This document shows positions 1 to 11,934 of a stretch of DNA of 64,000 bases, in pieces (position 1 is the stretch's first letter; the number at the start of each line of letters is the position of its first letter). The position numbers and the translations under genes were made by a program. The notes beneath the pieces were generated by a model, which saw only the letters and a list, made by a program, of their open reading frames with translations, was not told the origin of the DNA and made no database searches. Source of the DNA: Lotus japonicus (taxonomy: Eukaryota > Streptophyta > Magnoliopsida > Fabales > Fabaceae); assembly GCF_012489685.1 (NCBI RefSeq), contig NC_080046.1, forward strand, positions 39,519,176 through 39,583,175, given 5' to 3'.

Positions 1-605
1 ATGTGTACCAACAAATACCATATACTTACCCATAAGGCAAGAAGGCAAAGAACTCAAGATGGAGATGTCATCATTGTGGAAGATATGGACATATAAGGCC
101 TTATTGTTACAGATTGTATGGATTTCCTCAGGGACATGATCAACCAAGGATCAATTCACAGATTGTTCAAGTAAGGAAATAGTGGAAACCAAGAGGGCTT
201 GAAGAGAAAAAGAAGAAAAAGATTGTGAAGGCTACTAGTCATTTTCCCAGGACCAACAAGGATGTTGTTGCTGTACTGGATAGGAAGGACGGAATGAAGG
301 AGAATCTACACACCAAGACAAGATCTCTGAAATGGAAGGAAGTTTCTGTTAATGATTCAGAGACCAATGTTGAACCAGATGTGTAGGACATTGTGTCCTC
401 TGCTAGAGAAAAGGTTAGTGGCAAGAGAGCTCCCATGAATGTTCCCCCTATTCCTCTGGATAATGTGTCATTCCATCCTGAAGTAAGTGTTCAGAAGTTG
501 AAATATGATTGTCAGGAAAGGATTGCCTGTGAGAAAGTGTGTAGTCAAGAAGCTATGGAGTACAAGAATATCATGGACTTTCTTGCTGAAGTTGAGTTGT
601 CATAA
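1..605 (+). pseudogene. Sirevirus gag-knuckle to envelope-like remnant
   Basis: This is the decayed internal part of a Ty1/copia (Sirevirus-type) element. One reading frame carries a CCHC zinc knuckle at about 66-107 (C-x2-C-x4-H-x4-C), followed by a basic Lys-rich stretch. From about 393 it reads as the envelope-like ORF, with a proline/valine-rich 'VPPIPLDNVSFHPE' segment that matches the intact copy at 41.8-43.0 kb. Two in-frame stops (TAG at 180-182 and 384-386) break it, and it ends at 603-605. The jump from knuckle to envelope-like sequence implies loss of all of pol. The family assignment comes from the knuckle, the envelope-like similarity and the downstream polypurine tract plus LTR. 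It is not functional as it stands. Confidence 0.7.
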
Positions 606-985
606 TTCTATCACTATCTGTTATGTGCACTTTGGCTGCCTACAATGGACATCTCTGGTAAGCATTTGTGGATTTAGTCTCAACATGTTTCCTGGTTTCT
701 TCTAGCTACCTTTGCCAAATTGTGCTAATAAGGGGGAGTAATAGTATGTGTAGTTTTTGCTGCTGTGTTTGTGGTTTTGGTAGCATCTTGCTACTATGAA
801 GAGGTTAGCTGGTTAGTTGTGGTTGTTTTTGAGATATTGGGTTTGTACATAGCTGCTGACAATAGCTATGTTAAACGTGCTCGTTTGTGTAAGCTATCTT
901 GATATATTCTATTTGCTCTGATCTGATATTTCAAGCTGCAATTTTTCTGAAGAGCTTTATGGTAGTGGATTGTATTAGCTAAAAT

Positions 986-1002
986 TTGACAAAGGGGGAG
1001 AT
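986..1002 (+). other. Polypurine tract of left Sirevirus
   Basis: A run of A and G with five consecutive Gs lies directly upstream of the 3' LTR start (TGTTG). This is the usual plus-strand primer site of copia elements. The same motif precedes the LTR at 43484. Confidence 0.75.
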
Positions 1003-1927
1003 TGTTGTTCCTTTGTTATGATTGTCTACATTTTAGCTAATGTATGTTGTGTGCCAACATGTCGAACACGATGTCATAACATCTTGACTATGACATGTGT
1101 CCATGCGGATCTGATATGAGTTAGCTAAGTTATCTGTGAAGCTGTGCTTTGATTACGTGGTATTCAAGCTAGGGTTTGGTTGGAAGCTTCTGTGCGCTGT
1201 TTAAGGAATATATCAAGTGTAATCAAATCGATTTCAAGGGATTTGATTTGAGATATTATGTGGAAGTTTTTATCTGCTACTGAAAACGTATCTTTGAAGA
1301 TTTTAGGCAGATCTGTTTCATTAACAACTTCCAGATTTTAGTGTGGACTCTTTGCTTGCCCAAGCCCATTGAAGACAGGGCCTAGATGACTGCTACTTAA
1401 GAAGACCTAAACCTAGTTGCTAGGGTGTGGCTTCATGTTGAGTAAATTAGGGTTTACTCTCGTCAGTTCACACTTGTATTGTTCTCTCAGCAGCTTTATG
1501 CTATTCTTCTAAGCTGAGAGTTGTTTTGTGAGTTGTTTGATCTTGAGATCGTATTTACTCTCATTGTAAGAGATTAATCATTGTGGCAGTGATTGTGTGT
1601 GAGAAAGTGAGAGAGGATTCTCATACTTAGGGGGAGACCTAAGTAATAAACCACGGGTAGGAATAAGTAGGAAAGGCTGTGAACTGGGGCTGTTCAATTA
1701 AGACCTTTTGAGTACATGATTCTCTGTAATAGTGTATTATCTTTCTTGGGCTGAAGCGCTCCAGATGTAGGTGATGTTGCACCGAACTGGGTTAACAATT
1801 CTCTATATTATTTAATGTTTTCCTGATTTAATACTGTGTTGAACTTCTGCTGTTATCTGTTGTACGTTGTGCCAGATGTACTAGACATTTGGTTCGACAT
1901 CTGTCTTGTGTGTGAACCAGAATTTCA
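1003..1927 (+). repeat. 3' LTR of left Sirevirus (925 bp)
   Basis: It starts TGTTGTT just after the polypurine tract and ends AATTTCA, giving TG...CA termini. It shares its start, end and internal phrases with the LTR at 43484-44349, for example a 'gagagaaagtgagaggggctctcata'-like stretch and 'gaactgggttaacaattc'. The two are diverged members of one family. The 5' LTR and most of the element lie outside the window or are lost. Confidence 0.75.
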
Positions 1928-2096
1928 AGCATAAGTGATCTGATCAAATATATCATGTGTATTGGGCATAAGCAATTACGTGCTCACTCGGAGTACAAAC
2001 TAGAATAGCGGGCTCGGGTGAACTCGGCATATAGATAGGCGAGCTAGGAGAGTATACCGGTGAGCTAAAGAGAAAACCGACGAGCTTAGAGTGTAT
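1928..2096. other. Unassigned spacer between two retroelement pieces
   Basis: About 170 bp contain short GC-rich phrases resembling 'gggctcgggtgaactcggc'. No ORF or recognisable element end was found beyond the flanking LTR borders. Confidence 0.4.
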
Positions 2097-4235
2097 GTAA
2101 GACCCAGGATTTTAGAAATTAAATAATTAATTAATTTCCAACTCACGCATAGGATTATGTGTAAGCGTGAGAGGAACTTGATCAAGTGTTTGATGTTTTG
2201 ACAAGTGATATGAAGAAGAAAGTTCAGAGTATGTTTACGGATGACACTATAGTCAGTTTGAGTGATAGCAGAAACCATATTCGCACCCGACTAAGGTCGA
2301 GAGTATCCGAAAAAGGTTATATCCGCTCCTAGAGCATTGTTTAAGAGAATTTTAGAATTGAAGAAAAAATAAGAACCTCATGGTATTTTTCCCATGACCA
2401 ATGTTTTGATACGGAACTCTGGACTATACGCACGATAGGTTTTGCTTTCCGGAAGTCCGTCGAAGCTAGACCTATTCTTCACGGAGACTTTAATTAAGAC
2501 CCTGAATGAAGAGTTTTTCTATTTAGAGCTTCTACCGAAGTTTTCATCCGCATTGTCTCATTTCTTTCGACGTTTGTGATCTTTTTTCAGAAGGAAGTTT
2601 CTTCATTCGACGTCAACTGCAAAAAGTAGTTTTTCGGCGTAAATTGATCCATACTGTGTTTGAATCCTTTTCTTCAATTAAAAGAACCTCGTTTTGAGTT
2701 TTGACATTCTGTCGCCAAATACTCACTTAAAATCAGCAGATGAAAGTACCAAAACGACCAGACCCGTGAAATCTTTATTTTTCACATTTTTCTCTCTCCT
2801 ATAAAAGGAGAAAAAAATCAAAGTATCTCACATTTTCCTTCATTTGGCCGTGAGCTTTCTTGGGAGGGAGAGAGGAGAAGTGAGCTTGATTTATGAAGCT
2901 ACGCGCAGATACAGAGGTAATGATGCTTAATCTTACTTCTATTTCTGCTTTATGTTTGATTTTTCCAAGTCTTTCTGTGCTCAAAGTTTGGAGCAAAATG
3001 TCAAAATGTCTGATAGCTTCGATTTTTCTTTTCAAATACCTTCTAAACTAATCGAACACGATATATTCATGATCTGTGCGCTCGGATTTTCACCGAGTCA
3101 CCGTAGATATGAAATCTGAGCCAAAAACTCATTTCTACTCAACCGTTGCTTTTTACAGCTTAAAGCCTTAATCTTGCTTAGTGCGTTTGAGATCAGTTGT
3201 TGATAAAGGCCTTGTTTATCGTTATTCAAAATCTGTTTCGCAAAATATCAACTTTGAGTTTTTGGGCATTAAATCTTGACCAAAATACCCATAATTCGCA
3301 TTTTAAGTCCTTTACTTTTTCTGAGAGTTTCCCTGTCCTAGATAACACCTAAGTTCGAAAAGCCCTATTTTTGGTTGTGGCCGAGACTTGTTGTTGGCTT
3401 GTAGCGAGACATGAATTTAATGTTGGGCAATTATGGCCTATGGTTATTGTAGCCCTTTGAGTTGTCAAAATTTTGGCTTTGGTTTCGTGTTATTCCGAGT
3501 TTTGTAGCTCGAGTTATGCACGTTTTAGCGAACAAAGGTCATGTTGCTCATTCGTGTCTAAATGTCGAACTCTAAAGCATCAAAACCTTTCTTCCGGTTT
3601 TGTTTAGTGTTACGAGTTTGTATTGTTTCTTAGTGACTAAACAATGATACTTTGCTTAAGGTTTGGAACGAGATGAGCTGAGGAAAGAGGCTTTGGAGCA
3701 AGTTGTGAGGTTTCACAACGGAGGAGGACGCCCATAGAACTCGCTGAGTTCGGGAATTATTTTTGGGATCGAATTGTGATGTTGAGCTTGGAAGGAGAAA
3801 ATCAAATGTTAGGGTAACTCAATATAGAAGTGTCTTGGAGTCTTGCATGCTTTTAATTGAACTACTTGTGCTTGAGATGAAGATGTTTAGTTGATTGCGA
3901 TTTAGCATGTTTTACTGTGATATATACTTGCTTATGTTGATGACTTTTGCCAAATGTTTTCAGAGGCTTCGGCCATTGTTTAAATTTAAGGCTCACGCCT
4001 TTGTTTTATGAGGCTTAGGTCATTGTTCATTGCTTACTGATTTACTTGATGAGCTAGTAGGCGTATTGCATTGATTTATGCTTGTTGAAATTATGAATAA
4101 CATGTTGTTACTCTGACTTGGTGATTGGTTTGGGGATTGTTATCGACTATCTTGGCATATAGGGCTTGGACCTTAGGTGGCAATGAGGTGAGTATGGTCC
4201 CACGAGATTGTCCCGTCTTTCGAGATGTTATAAAG
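2097..4235 (+). repeat. Diverged Tekay-like LTR fragment
   Basis: The start TGTAAGACCC resembles the TGTGAGACCC start of the 4 kb LTRs at 7742 and 14857. Shared landmarks follow in the same order: a 'ggaagtttctt' stretch, a 'cggccgtgagcttcttggga' stretch, a 'cagaggtaatgatgctt' stretch and 'aggcttcggccattg'. Only about the first half of a 4 kb LTR is present. It runs into the Tat antisense ORF somewhere between about 4090 and 4235, so the right border is approximate. No target-site duplication can be defined. Confidence 0.55.
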
Positions 4236-4427
4236 TGGCAACGACCAATAACTGTCCTCTCTTCCTGTTTTACTGGACCAAAAATCCTAGCCGGAAGATC
4301 TATGTTTCTTTCGAAGCTTTGGAAAGTTCTGAGCGAGGGGTCGCCATGTATCTCCAATCATTGCCCACTTTTTCTGGTCCTGATTTGATTCAGGCGTCCA
4401 AGAATGACACCGTGACTCAATTTTTTA
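4208..4427 (+). pseudogene. Tat antisense accessory ORF, upstream exon (5' truncated)
   Basis: The frame encodes a segment of the type FYWTKNP...LESSERGVAMYLQSLP. It resembles the 'putative gypsy-type transposase' proteins encoded antisense to gag-pol in Tat-lineage elements. Its 5' part is lost where it meets the LTR fragment on the left. The exon ends at 4427 with a strong donor, GTAAGT (4428-4433), leaving one extra base. The matching acceptor (TACAG, 25066-25070) lies beyond a 20.6 kb Athila insertion. The phase fits: one base plus CT at 25071-25072 completes a codon in frame with 25076. Similarity is by recall of the family and was not searched. Confidence 0.5.
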
Positions 4428-4436
4428 GTAAGTTGT

Positions 4437-5806
4437 TGTTGGTCAATTTGCAAGTGTACGAATACCTTCGGGTTTTAAATTATCGAACCACAGGGAATTA
4501 GATTGCAAATTCAGTTTAAGATTCAAGATCAAGGTTGAAAAGCAAATAAAATTCAGTTTTTAATAATTGGTTGATTCTTGAGTTTGTAAAAAGACAAGTA
4601 GCCAAGTAATAAAGCAATTGAAAAACAGAGATGAGATTGCCTTGGGTTCTTGTTCAACTAATTCAGTTTTAGCAAACCTTCCTATTCAATTAATCCTGAG
4701 TCTCTCCTTGATGTTCTAGCCTAGTTAGTTATCTTTCGATGCCTCGCAAAGAAAACCCTTCCTAATCAAAAGATAGGTTCAATTCCTTGATAACCTAAAC
4801 AATTGCTAGAAGCACTAAGCATACAAATCAGGCCAACAAACCCCAACCCTTCCTCTATTCCTAGCAGCAAGTATAGAAGGAGTAATCTCACAACAAGTCC
4901 CAATTCTATAACAAACTATCGTTATGATTATAGAAAAGCATAAAGCTAGCATGCATTCAATCTTGAAAGATAAAGCATAGAAGTGAGATTCAAGGGTTTA
5001 CTCAGAACTTCATGAATAGAAAAGGATTGAAAGCTCAAACATTCAAAGTCTTACAAAGAACCCAAAGCAAAAAGGGTTTTTAGCCAAACATGGCTATGAA
5101 ATCCATGCTAGAAAATAAAGATAAAACCTGGAACATAAGACCTAGGGAAAGTTCCCAAAGCTCCAGAACTCAAGCTCTCTCTTCTAACTTATGAAAATAT
5201 CATAAAATGACAAAAGGTTCCAAGAGAAATGTCTAAAAACCATTTTATAGGCAAAACAGGCGAGACTGGGCGCTCAGGCGCCAATTCAGAGCGCTTGAGC
5301 GCCAATTGCATGCAAAATCATGCTCTCTGGACCCTAATTGGCGCCTAGGCGCCAATTCCCAGCGCCTAGGCGCCAATTCCAGCAGCCTGACAAAACATAA
5401 CTAGCGCCTAGGCGCTCAAGCTCGCTGGAAAAGACTTCTTAGCTTCTTGTAACTCCTCTTCCAAGCCTCTTTAAGTCCTCCTTCAATTCCAAGCTCCTTG
5501 GCCTTCTTTCACCTTCAGTTCCTGATCTGCACACTTAACCAACAAGCCAAGGAAATTTCTAGAAGCTCAAAGAGCTTATTAGCACAAGAGATCCTTCAAT
5601 TAACACAATAAAACCATGCAAGTCCTAAACTTACTTAAAATGCAAGAAAACTCCCTATAAAACTACAAAATTACCAAAACGAAGAAAAGACTCAAAGAAA
5701 GATAAAAAATGCATGAGAATGCATGAAACACTACATGAGACTCAACAAAAAGACTCAAAACAAAGAAAGAAATGACCCTAAAAACACCACTAAACAAGGG
5801 TCATCA
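4437..5806 (-). repeat. Athila-like 3' LTR (1370 bp)
   Basis: It is nearly identical to the LTR at 23602-24992. The main length difference is one 21-bp minisatellite unit missing here (1370 versus 1391 bp). Termini are TGTTGG and TCATCA as read on the plus strand. It contains the GGCGCCTAGGCGCC-type array at about 5268-5425. Confidence 0.92.
5266..5430. repeat. Palindromic GC-rich minisatellite in Athila LTR
   Basis: Units of about 20-21 bp built on the self-complementary core GCGCCTAGGCGC, with variants such as GCGCTCAGGCGCC, are separated by AATTCCCA-type spacers. They are strikingly GC-rich within an AT-rich LTR. The same array occurs at 24425-24605 with one more unit and at 38360-38570. 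Confidence 0.85.
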
Positions 5807-7153
5807 CACCACTATACTCAACGACAACTCGCCCTCGAGCGTAAATAACACTCGCTTGCCCTCAAGCGCAAGAAATGGTCCCAAACAAATGCTCTCAACA
5901 AAGAATACTTCACAAAAAACAGGGGGACAAAGGAATCACAGCTAGTTCCAAGAGAAAGACCCGACAACCTACTTCATGCGTCTTTTGAAAAGAGAAGAGT
6001 GTAGAGTCCATTCATGAGAAGCATATAGAACTAAAAATCCTAGGATGAGATGCTGATTTAGTGCACTGAGCACACAAGCAAGTTCATAGGTCCTGAATGT
6101 CATTCACTCAATAGCAACCACGATCAAACATGCAAATATTCAAAGAGACTTTAAAAAGGGCTGAAACATTGGCTAGGAAGAGATGATGGTGGTTGGTCCC
6201 TAAGGAAATTCTAGGCTTCAAGCACATTGAGTGTGGTCCAATTCTAAAACCCCTCGGAGCTTTTCACAATAAACTTTTTAGCACAAGTCTCTTGTACCCC
6301 CCCTTTTCCAATTTTTTCCTTTTACAACTCCAGCTTTTGTTCAGGAGTTTTTTACTTTTTTTTTTCAATCCTTTTTTTTTTCCTTGGGGCAAGAGACTAT
6401 TTCACAATTTTTCAGCTCCATACAAATATAATCAAGGACCATCACTCCCCAATATTCCAACCAAACATCCACCCCAATCACTTGGCTACAATAAAATCTC
6501 CAAAAAAGCTCAAGTGGGACAACTAAAGACAATATTCAATCAACTAATTCTGAATCTCAAGAAATCCTATAAGTCTCAAGAATAAAGCAAGAATCACAAA
6601 GCATGCTATGAGTGAAATTAAGGCAGAGCCAAGAATTGCAAGTGAGTCAGGATCCTCCAGGGAAAATTTATGGTGAAGGGTCAAAGATAGACCCTTATGG
6701 ACTCACACCAACTCTATTCTTAAGAAACACTCGGAAGACTGAAGTCTCCTCCTCTCTTCCCCAAGCATGCAATCACTCATCCCCAAAAGACAACACAAGT
6801 ATTCACAAAAACATTTTCAAAACTAGCAACATGTTAGAGAGCATAACTACGGGCAAAAACATGTGAGTACAGGGAGAAAAAGACCCAAAAACGACTCTAC
6901 CAAAACAATGCATGATTAAAAGAAAAATAAAAGCTACAAAAGGAAGATATGTAAAGATGCATGAGCTAAACTAAGGGAAAGAGTTGACCTTCTTTACCAA
7001 TTACCATGGAGGCCTTAGAGTCACCTCCTACTCTAGAATTTAGGCTCTCAATCCCTGCAAAATGCAACAAACAAACAAGCAAAAAAAAAAACAAAACTTG
7101 GGTTGTCTCCCAAGCAGCCCATTGTTATAGTCTTAGGTAGACTATCCCCCTTG
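5807..7153 (-). other. Athila 3' spacer without envelope gene
   Basis: About 1.35 kb lie between the integrase end and the 3' LTR, where some Athila/Calypso elements carry an envelope-like ORF. No long minus-strand ORF is present. On the minus strand the region 6290-6390 is strongly polypurine (A runs and a run of seven Gs), which could be a central or secondary polypurine tract. Short plus-strand ORFs at 6193-6585 and 6612-6866 look like chance ORFs of low-complexity sequence. Confidence 0.6.
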
Positions 7154-7741
7154 TCAAGGAGGTTTGAAAAACATGGTTTCCAACTTCAGCACCTCACCAC
7201 CTTGGTACACCTTCAATCTCTGCCCATTCACAGTGAAAGTATTCTTGGTCTCTGGGTTTTCAACCTCAACAACACCATGAGGAAACACCCTTTTGACCAC
7301 AAAGGGTCCAGACCATCTAGACTTAAGTTTCCCAGGGAAGAGTCTCAATCTAGAATTGAAGAGCAGCATCAATTGCCCTGAGACAAATTCCCTATTCAAA
7401 AATTTCCTATCATGCCACTTCTTTGTCTTTTCCTTGTAGATGCTAGCACTCTCATAAGCTCGGAGTCGAAACTCATCAAGCTCATGCAATTACAAGAGTC
7501 TCTTCTCGCTAGCAACTTTCCAATCAAAATTCAATTTCCTTATGGCCCAATAGGCCTTGTGTTCCAATTCCAAAGGTAAGTGACACGCTTTCCCAAAAAC
7601 TAAATGGAAAGGAGAGGTACCAATCGGAGTTTTAAAAGCGGTTCGGTAGGCCCATAAAGCATCGACAAGTTTCCTTGACCAATCCTTTCTGGAAGAATCT
7701 ACCACCTTTTCGAGAATACGTTTTAACTCCCGATTAGAAAT
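7154..7741 (-). pseudogene. Athila integrase, C-terminal part
   Basis: This is the downstream half of the integrase cut by the insertion at 7742. In minus-strand order it begins two codons after the catalytic Glu with [10 protein letters not shown]. It continues through '[31 protein letters not shown]', typical of gypsy integrases, then '[23 protein letters not shown]' and '[14 protein letters not shown]', a GPF/Y-type C-terminal domain. A stop at about 7487-7489 separates the two ORFs 7490-7753 and 7154-7489. Its other half is at 18867-19763. Confidence 0.85.
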
Positions 7742-10700
7742 TGTGAGACCCAAGTTTTTAAGCTTAGAATAAATCGAATAAAATTCCTTTTCACGATTAA
7801 TTTGATGTAACGTGAAGGAAAATCTGAACTAGTGTTTATTGAATGGAATCAATTTGTGAAGGAGAAAGTTCAGGAAAAAGCTAAGGATTGTAACAAAGTC
7901 GATAAAAGTTATAGCACGATTAGTACTCGCTTAAACCTAGGACAAGAACCTTAGGAAAGAAAACTAAGTTCCACCCTTGGAACACTATGGGAATAAATTC
8001 CAAAAATCTTCTAGAGGAATATAAGACTTTCTCTTATTCCTTTCCATAACAAGCGTTTCGATACGAAACCCTGGAATGTACGAACGACAAATTCCAATAC
8101 TCGGAAGTTTGCCGAAACCGAAACCCTGATAGTTTAGAAACCCTAAAATCAACGGACGATGAAAACTTTTTCTATTCGGAACTTCAAATAAATATTTTAT
8201 CCGCGCACGCCTACTCTAATCGACGTTCCGAATCTTTCTTCAGAAGGAAGTTTCTGCATCCGAGGTCAAAACCATAAAGTGCATTTTAAGCCGGTACACA
8301 TTAAAAACAAGCCTCGAAAACCAAAAATCATACTAATATTTCTTTGAAGAATTAGAAGATTCAGCGGGAAGAATATCGTGTCTAAAATACGTTGGAATCA
8401 ATAGGAAAAATCGGAATCGCGAAATTCTCATTTTTCCGCAATTTCCATTTCCTATATATAGTATGAAAAATGAAAAAAAAAAAACAAAAAAATCACAAAC
8501 CCACACACACGGCCGAGAGCTTCTTGGAGGAAAGGAGGAGAAAAGTGATTTTTCCAATTCTTGACCGATCGTCGTTCCGTTCGTTGCTACGCGTAGACCT
8601 CGAGGTACTGATGCTTTTCCCTACATCTGATCGTAAATTCTGTCGCTTTTCTCTATGTCTTTCTATGCTCAAAGTTTTGAGCTTTTTGTAAAACTGTCCA
8701 AATAAGTTGATTTCAGTGTCTAAACTTATTGCCTACGTGCTCTAGAGCATGAATATCCGGTTGTTTTCTGCTGAATCTCGCCGAATTGCCGCCGAGTTTC
8801 AATTCTGCTCAAAAACCCATTTTTATGCTGAGGTTCCGCTTTTTGGATCAAAAACTCTCGACTGAGCTTAGCTTTAGTAGGATTAGTTGTTATAAATGTC
8901 GTTAGGATCGACCCCATCTAATTTGTTTTTCGAAATTCTGATTTTGAGTTTCCGAGCTAAAAATATTGACCAAAATACCCCTGCGACAGTTTTCGACCCG
9001 ATAATTTTTCTGAGAGTTTCCCTGGCCTAGATATCGCCTAAGAATACCTAGGAATTGATTTAGATCGAAGAAAAAGTTCGAAAACCCTATTTTCCATAGT
9101 GGCCGAAACCTATTTGCTTGGGTACCGTGTCCAAAAATAATTTTCGAGTCTCTATGACCTGAGCCATTGCGTAGCTCTTTCAATTGTCGAAATTTTTGCA
9201 CCGGTTTCGTGTCATTCCGAGTTCTGTAGCTCGAGTTATGCACGTTTTAGCGAATAAAGTGTTTTTGTACAAAACTTGAATCGAGTCAAAACTCATCCAT
9301 TCGGGGAAAGTCCTTTCATACGTGCCTAAATGTTGTATTCTGAAGCTCCTTGAGCTTTGTCTGACGTTAGTTAGTATTGTTTCGAGTGTATCGACTTATT
9401 TTGATTGATTTTTGCTTTGTTTGCTCTAAGGTTCGTTTGTGGAAACCTTAGACTTGACTGAGCAAGCTTGGGAGTGTGACTTACACTGTGATTCTGGAAG
9501 AACTAGAGGTAAGGGCAACTTACACTGCTAGCTAATGCTTTAGGCGTCGATAACTTCGACTTGCTTATTTATGTTTCTTTATCGCTTTGACTGGAGAAAA
9601 TGTTTTCAGGCTTCGGCCGTGTGAAACTAATATGAGACGTGTGTCTCCGTTTTCTGAGAGGCCTCGGCCGTTTACTGGTTTCTGTATTACTGCTTCCTAG
9701 TGGATAGGACAGGGTTATGTTTTACCGCAATTACTTAATTCACATGCCATACTTGCTAAGTGATTAAATGGTTAATCTTAGGCTATGTGAATACTTGTGC
9801 ACATTATTCTGGAACATGCAATTATTATTGGAAAATGCTGACCATATTGTGCAACGTATATCGGTTATTCGTGGACTAACCAAATGTGAGGAATAACAGT
9901 TAGTTATGCCCCGTTGGTGGCGAACTCTTAAAGGTTTATTTCGACATGACGAACTGAGGTTCATGCTCTTGTCTTCTTTTGTGGTTTCAAGACCTTCTCA
10001 TGGGATTTTGGGGATATCGGGATCTTTTGAACTTGTAGTTTTGGAAAGAAAATATTTTCATGAGAAATTCCATAATGCTTTAAACAACATTCAAACTCTT
10101 TTAATTAAATGTTAATGATCTCAAATGAACTTCTAGGATTTGGATATTAGTTTTGGAAAATGAGAAGTGTCGCCGAATCGAAGTTTTGGGGAAGCTCATA
10201 AGTTTCTGAGTATGTGTATACTCTTTCGCTCGCTGAGCAGTTTTTGACCATCGAAATTTGATGAGTCAGATGACTCAAGAAGTCATCAAGGGTGATTGCA
10301 CTCCTTTCATAATTAATTGTCTTTTGTCGCCGAATCGACATTTACCTTAGGGTACAGTAGAGCCAATAAACTCTAACACTTTTGCTGATTAAGCAAGTTT
10401 TTGGTCAATGACAACCTTATATACCTTCGGGTACAGTATATGCCTTCGGGTACTGTATATGCCTTCGGGTACAGTATATGCCTTCGGGTACAGTATATAC
10501 CTTCGGGTACAGTATACCTTCGGGTACAGTTTATACCTTCGGGTACAGTTCATGCCTTCGGGTAACTCGGGCATTCGATGGGGGATATGATCGACCGTAT
10601 GGTTAGGATCGACCTGTTGATTGTCAGGCATAGCGGAGGGAAAAGTCGACCCACAGGGTTAGGACTAATCTGGCTATGTCAAGGTTGTAAGTGACACTCG

Positions 10701-11721
10701 AGGGTTATGGTCGACACAATGCCAGTGTTAGGACCGACTCGATCGTGCCCAGCCTACTTCTTCCGGAACCTTTCGAATTGACGTTGCATTGACATAACAT
10801 GCACTCTAACTATATTTGGTGAGATCTTGATGATTTGATGTTGATAAACATCGTTATGAGTTTTTGATGATTTGATATTGGTGAACATCGTTATGTTATT
10901 TGTTGAATTGTTGAGATATTAAATATTGTGTTGTTACTAGAGATTAGATAACATGCCATGTATATACCTTAGGGTAGGCAATGCAGAACTTATATGTATA
11001 TATATACAACATATATAGATACCCCTTATATTTTACCTGTTGTCTTGTATTCTCTATACTATATTCCGTAATTTGACCCTTGCGCGTGCTACCTGTGTTT
11101 GGGGGGCTATATATGCCCTTTTTGTCAGATGTCGTTGACGGATCGTTTCGTGATGCTTCGTCGTTCGGGGAAGACCCGGAGCGAAATGACTACTACTGAG
11201 CCTTCGACGTGGACCCGGACTTCATGCAGGATCGGATGAGGGTCGATGCTAGGGGTGTAGTATATCTGTTTTCGTTGTCATATCTCTGATTTTCATTTCT
11301 TATTTTGGGGCAGGGTAGGTCCCCGACTATTAGCTTTTTCTGTGGTTCCCTTCCATGAGGATCACAGGGAGTTTGTCGGACGTAGGAGGTCTTTTGGGAG
11401 CCGTTATGGGCTAACTTACTTTTTGGAGGACTGTATTTATAAAACTTATGACTCTATCTATGGGTCGCACTTGTTTGTCGTTGGGCAATACTTTTAGTTA
11501 CTAGGTGTTACATTCCGTCACTAGAGGACACTCGTGACGATGATTTTGGTTGCAGCGAGGGCTGTGCTTTTATTGTATGTTAGTCGCTTTTAATCGCGAT
11601 TGGGTTGAGTCTTTTTCGAGAAGTCTTTTTATTTAAAAAGAAAACGAAAAAAAATACCTGCTTTTCCGCTTTATTTTATCTTTGGTTACTAAAGTGACGC
11701 CACCGAAATCGAGGTGTTACA
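7742..11721 (+). repeat. 5' LTR of non-autonomous chromovirus (3980 bp)
   Basis: Starts TGTGAGACCC and ends GGTGTTACA. The partner at 14857-18861 is 25 bp longer, mainly from one extra 19-bp minisatellite unit and a longer TA run. A TATATA-type element lies at about 8454-8460, just before a purine-rich leader, a possible LTR promoter. ORFs in it up to about 113 codons, such as 8902-9243, recur identically in both LTRs but show no recognisable domain. Confidence 0.92.
10420..10566 (+). repeat. 19-bp minisatellite in 5' LTR, 8 units
   Basis: About eight tandem units of the type 'ccttcgggtacagtatatg' are present. The second unit carries 'tactg' in place of 'tacag', and later units vary at the end. 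The copy in the 3' LTR has nine units. Confidence 0.95.
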
Positions 11722-11724
11722 TTG

Positions 11725-11736
11725 TGGTATCAGAGC
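11725..11736 (+). other. Primer-binding site (initiator Met-tRNA)
   Basis: TGGTATCAGAGC starts three bases after the 5' LTR end. It is the standard complement to the 3' end of plant initiator methionine tRNA used by chromoviruses. Confidence 0.93.
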
Positions 11737-11934
11737 TTGTCGAGTCTTTCGGGAGTCTTTGGGGAATAGGTCTTCTGTGTTAGGTTGTGTGACTCTGCAA
11801 AGAGTAAAGGTTGATTGTCTGCCGAGCGATTTTTCGCTCGAAATTGATTGAAGTTGCTACCTAATCATATTGTATAGCTATGCATAATACTATCTTATGA
11901 TTGGTACTGACTGTTTGCTAAACGAATACATAAC

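Noticed and set aside
6193..6866. Plus-strand ORFs in the Athila spacer as possible envelope gene
   Set aside because: Wrong strand, low complexity with T runs and no domain; the spacer shows no long minus-strand ORF.
8902..9243. 113-codon minus-strand ORF conserved in both chromovirus LTRs (also 16015-16356)
   Set aside because: Identity of the two LTRs explains the conservation. No domain, and the solo LTR of the related family does not keep it.
10389..10631. ORFs with repeated 'YTFGYSICLRV'-like peptides
   Set aside because: They are generated by the 19-bp LTR minisatellite and recur in the second LTR. No gene evidence.
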